A stretch of DNA of 6,819 bases from Rhodospirillales bacterium (GTDB lineage: Bacteria > Pseudomonadota > Alphaproteobacteria > Rhodospirillales > Casp-alpha2). The position numbers and the translations under genes are program-made. The stretch covers positions 1 through 6,819 of the forward strand of contig JABJOR010000183.1 of the NCBI GenBank assembly GCA_018664265.1, read 5' to 3'. A model generated the notes under the pieces. The model was not told the origin of the DNA and searched no databases. It worked only from the letters and a program-made list of their open reading frames with translations. The stretch's first letter is position 1, and every line of letters starts with the position of its first letter. Positions 6,106-6,819 of the stretch are shown in pieces.

Positions 6106-6148
6106 ATTATCACCTTTTTTTCCCCAATCATCTGTGACGAATGTCACT
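6106..6148 (-). promoter_or_regulatory. CRP-type binding site and -10 box of the candidate small RNA
   Basis: TGTGACGAATGTCACT (6133-6148) matches the CRP pattern TGTGA-N6-TCACA at nine of ten defined positions, and its core GTGAC-N4-GTCAC is a perfect dyad. On the minus strand the hexamer GATAAT (6111-6106) predicts a start near 6099, which puts the dyad centre (6140.5) at about -41.5, the classical position for an activator that replaces the -35 contact. No -35 hexamer is visible, as expected for such a promoter. CRP/FNR-family regulators other than CRP itself could use this site. It is also 173 bases upstream of the heat-shock ATG on the other strand, a less typical distance. Confidence 0.5.
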
Positions 6149-6202
6149 GCACACACATTTTTTCTAAATGATTTAAAATTACCTGCATTTTCAGCACTAT
6201 GA

Positions 6203-6233
6203 TTGACACAGATCGCTATTAGACCCATTTTAT
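6203..6233 (+). promoter_or_regulatory. RpoH-like heat-shock promoter of the small heat-shock gene
   Basis: TTGACA (6203-6208) is followed, 16 bases after TTGAC, by CCCATTT (6224-6230). This resembles RpoH (sigma-32) promoters, with a TTGA-type -35 and a C-rich CCCATNT-type -10, and fits the gene it precedes. A start near 6237-6240 would give a leader of about 80 bases. A housekeeping sigma factor could also use the TTGACA with CATTTT at 17-base spacing. Confidence 0.5.
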
Positions 6234-6248
6234 AGCGTATTAAATTAC

Positions 6249-6320
6249 CCGACAGTGCTTCCAAGGAGGCTGTCAGGCATTACAGTTGTAACACCTCTCG
6301 CTTAACCAAGGAGACCCGCT
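6249..6320 (+). promoter_or_regulatory. ROSE-like RNA thermometer in the heat-shock leader
   Basis: The second of two hairpins sequesters the ribosome binding site. TCTC-G-CTT (6296-6303) pairs with AAGGAGA (6308-6314) around the loop AACC, giving seven base pairs with a single bulged G at 6300. The Shine-Dalgarno AAGGAG is wholly inside the stem, 7 bases before the ATG. A TCGCT (UYGCU) opposite the Shine-Dalgarno with a bulged G is the defining mark of ROSE elements, which melt on heating to allow translation of small heat-shock proteins. An upstream hairpin, GACAG/CTGTC (6251-6255, 6270-6274) with extra inner pairs, matches the usual multi-hairpin layout. Structure is read by eye; ROSE assignment follows from motif and gene context. 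Confidence 0.65.
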
Positions 6321-6800
6321 ATGGCACGCGTAACTGGCTTCAACAGTCCATTATTTCTGGGGTTCGATCATCTGGAACAAATGCTCGACAGGGTTTCAAA
6401 AACTTCGGCTGAAGGATACCCCCCTTATAACATCGAACAAACGGGTGAATACAAGCTTCAGATCACATTGGCTGTGGCAGGATTTTCCATGGATGATTTA
6501 CAAGTTACCGTCGAAGATAATCAACTGGTCATTCGGGGGCGTACACAGGAAGACAGTCAGGACCGTATCTATTTGCATCGCGGAATTGCAGCCCGGCAGT
6601 TTCATCGCAGTTTCGTGCTGGCAGAAGGTATTGAAATCACAGGGGCATCCCTGGATAACGGATTGTTGCATGTTGATCTGGAGCAACACATACCAAAACC
6701 TGAAGTTCGCAAGATCGAAATCAGCAAAGGCAACCAGAATCGCAGTACAAAGCCCGCCAGTCTGCCACAGGCAATCGATATCAGCCCGGATACAGAATAA
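6321..6800 (+). CDS. ibpA: Small heat-shock protein, Hsp20/IbpA-like
   Basis: This 159-residue ATP-independent chaperone should bind unfolding proteins as oligomers in the cytoplasm and hold them for refolding by DnaK and ClpB. It matches class A bacterial small heat-shock proteins such as E. coli IbpA: GYPPYNIE (32-39) opens the alpha-crystallin domain, followed by LAVAGFSMDDL (50-60), RIYLHRGIAARQFHRSFVL (82-100) and the domain-closing NGLLHVDL (113-120). A C-terminal I-x-I-type anchor is present at IEI (132-134). The tail after it, about 25 polar residues, is longer than in IbpA. The ATG is fixed by AAGGAG 7 bases upstream, which lies in a ROSE-like hairpin, so control is probably both transcriptional (RpoH-like promoter) and by temperature-dependent translation. 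The gene symbol denotes family likeness, not proven orthology. Confidence 0.93.
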   Translation: MARVTGFNSPLFLGFDHLEQMLDRVSKTSAEGYPPYNIEQTGEYKLQITLAVAGFSMDDLQVTVEDNQLVIRGRTQEDSQDRIYLHRGIAARQFHRSFVLAEGIEITGASLDNGLLHVDLEQHIPKPEVRKIEISKGNQNRSTKPASLPQAIDISPDTE

Positions 6801-6819
6801 CAGATATAATTAGAAAAGA

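Noticed and set aside
6051..6107. 18-codon minus-strand frame MNNRNNRNPQSSILRLSQ with a possible AAGGTGA ribosome site
   Set aside because: Its ATG overlaps the GATAAT box that, with the CRP-type site at -41.5, predicts a start near 6099, downstream of the ATG. The low-complexity N/R start also gives no family signal. It stays possible as a leader peptide if the true start lies upstream.

Overview
This is about 6.8 kb of bacterial chromosome of moderate GC content, most likely from an alphaproteobacterium, perhaps a marine one. That placement rests on three things: a serine recombinase tail of a common alphaproteobacterial type, an initiator tRNA fragment whose anticodon stem contains an A-U pair, and a heat-shock gene with a ROSE-like leader. 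The genus cannot be read from the sequence.

The left end (1-735) looks like the edge of an integrated mobile element. A 5'-truncated large serine recombinase gene runs rightward, and its last codons are the antisense of the 3' half of an initiator tRNA-fMet that has no 5' half here. About 150 bases of apparently non-coding DNA follow. Next comes a 17-base sequence that looks like the 3' end of a tRNA-Ala or tmRNA, with CCA, directly before a perfect 12-bp terminator hairpin. I read this as one or two attachment-site scars.

The centre (766-4278) is a three-gene operon on the minus strand for a peptide-type (Dpp/Opp family) ABC importer. In transcription order it encodes a DppB-like permease, a DppC-like permease and a double ATPase carrying both nucleotide-binding domains in one chain. 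No substrate-binding protein gene lies in the window. The operon ends at the 703-731 hairpin. Divergent from it, across a 235-base intergenic region rich in inverted repeats, is a class III PLP-dependent aminotransferase of the omega-amino acid/polyamine:pyruvate type. The arrangement suggests that an amine or amino compound brought in by the transporter is deaminated by the aminotransferase, but this is inferred from context.

The right end (5909-6819) has a terminator for the aminotransferase and a 350-base gap before an IbpA-like small heat-shock protein gene. The gap is not empty. On the minus strand it holds what looks like a complete small-RNA unit: a CRP-type site centred 41.5 bases upstream of the predicted start, a -10 box, a 5' hairpin, three copies of CCUCUCU, and a strong intrinsic terminator with seven U residues. 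On the plus strand, directly before the heat-shock gene, is an RpoH-like promoter. It is followed by a leader in which the Shine-Dalgarno sequence is fully paired in a stem with a single bulged G, the signature of ROSE RNA thermometers.
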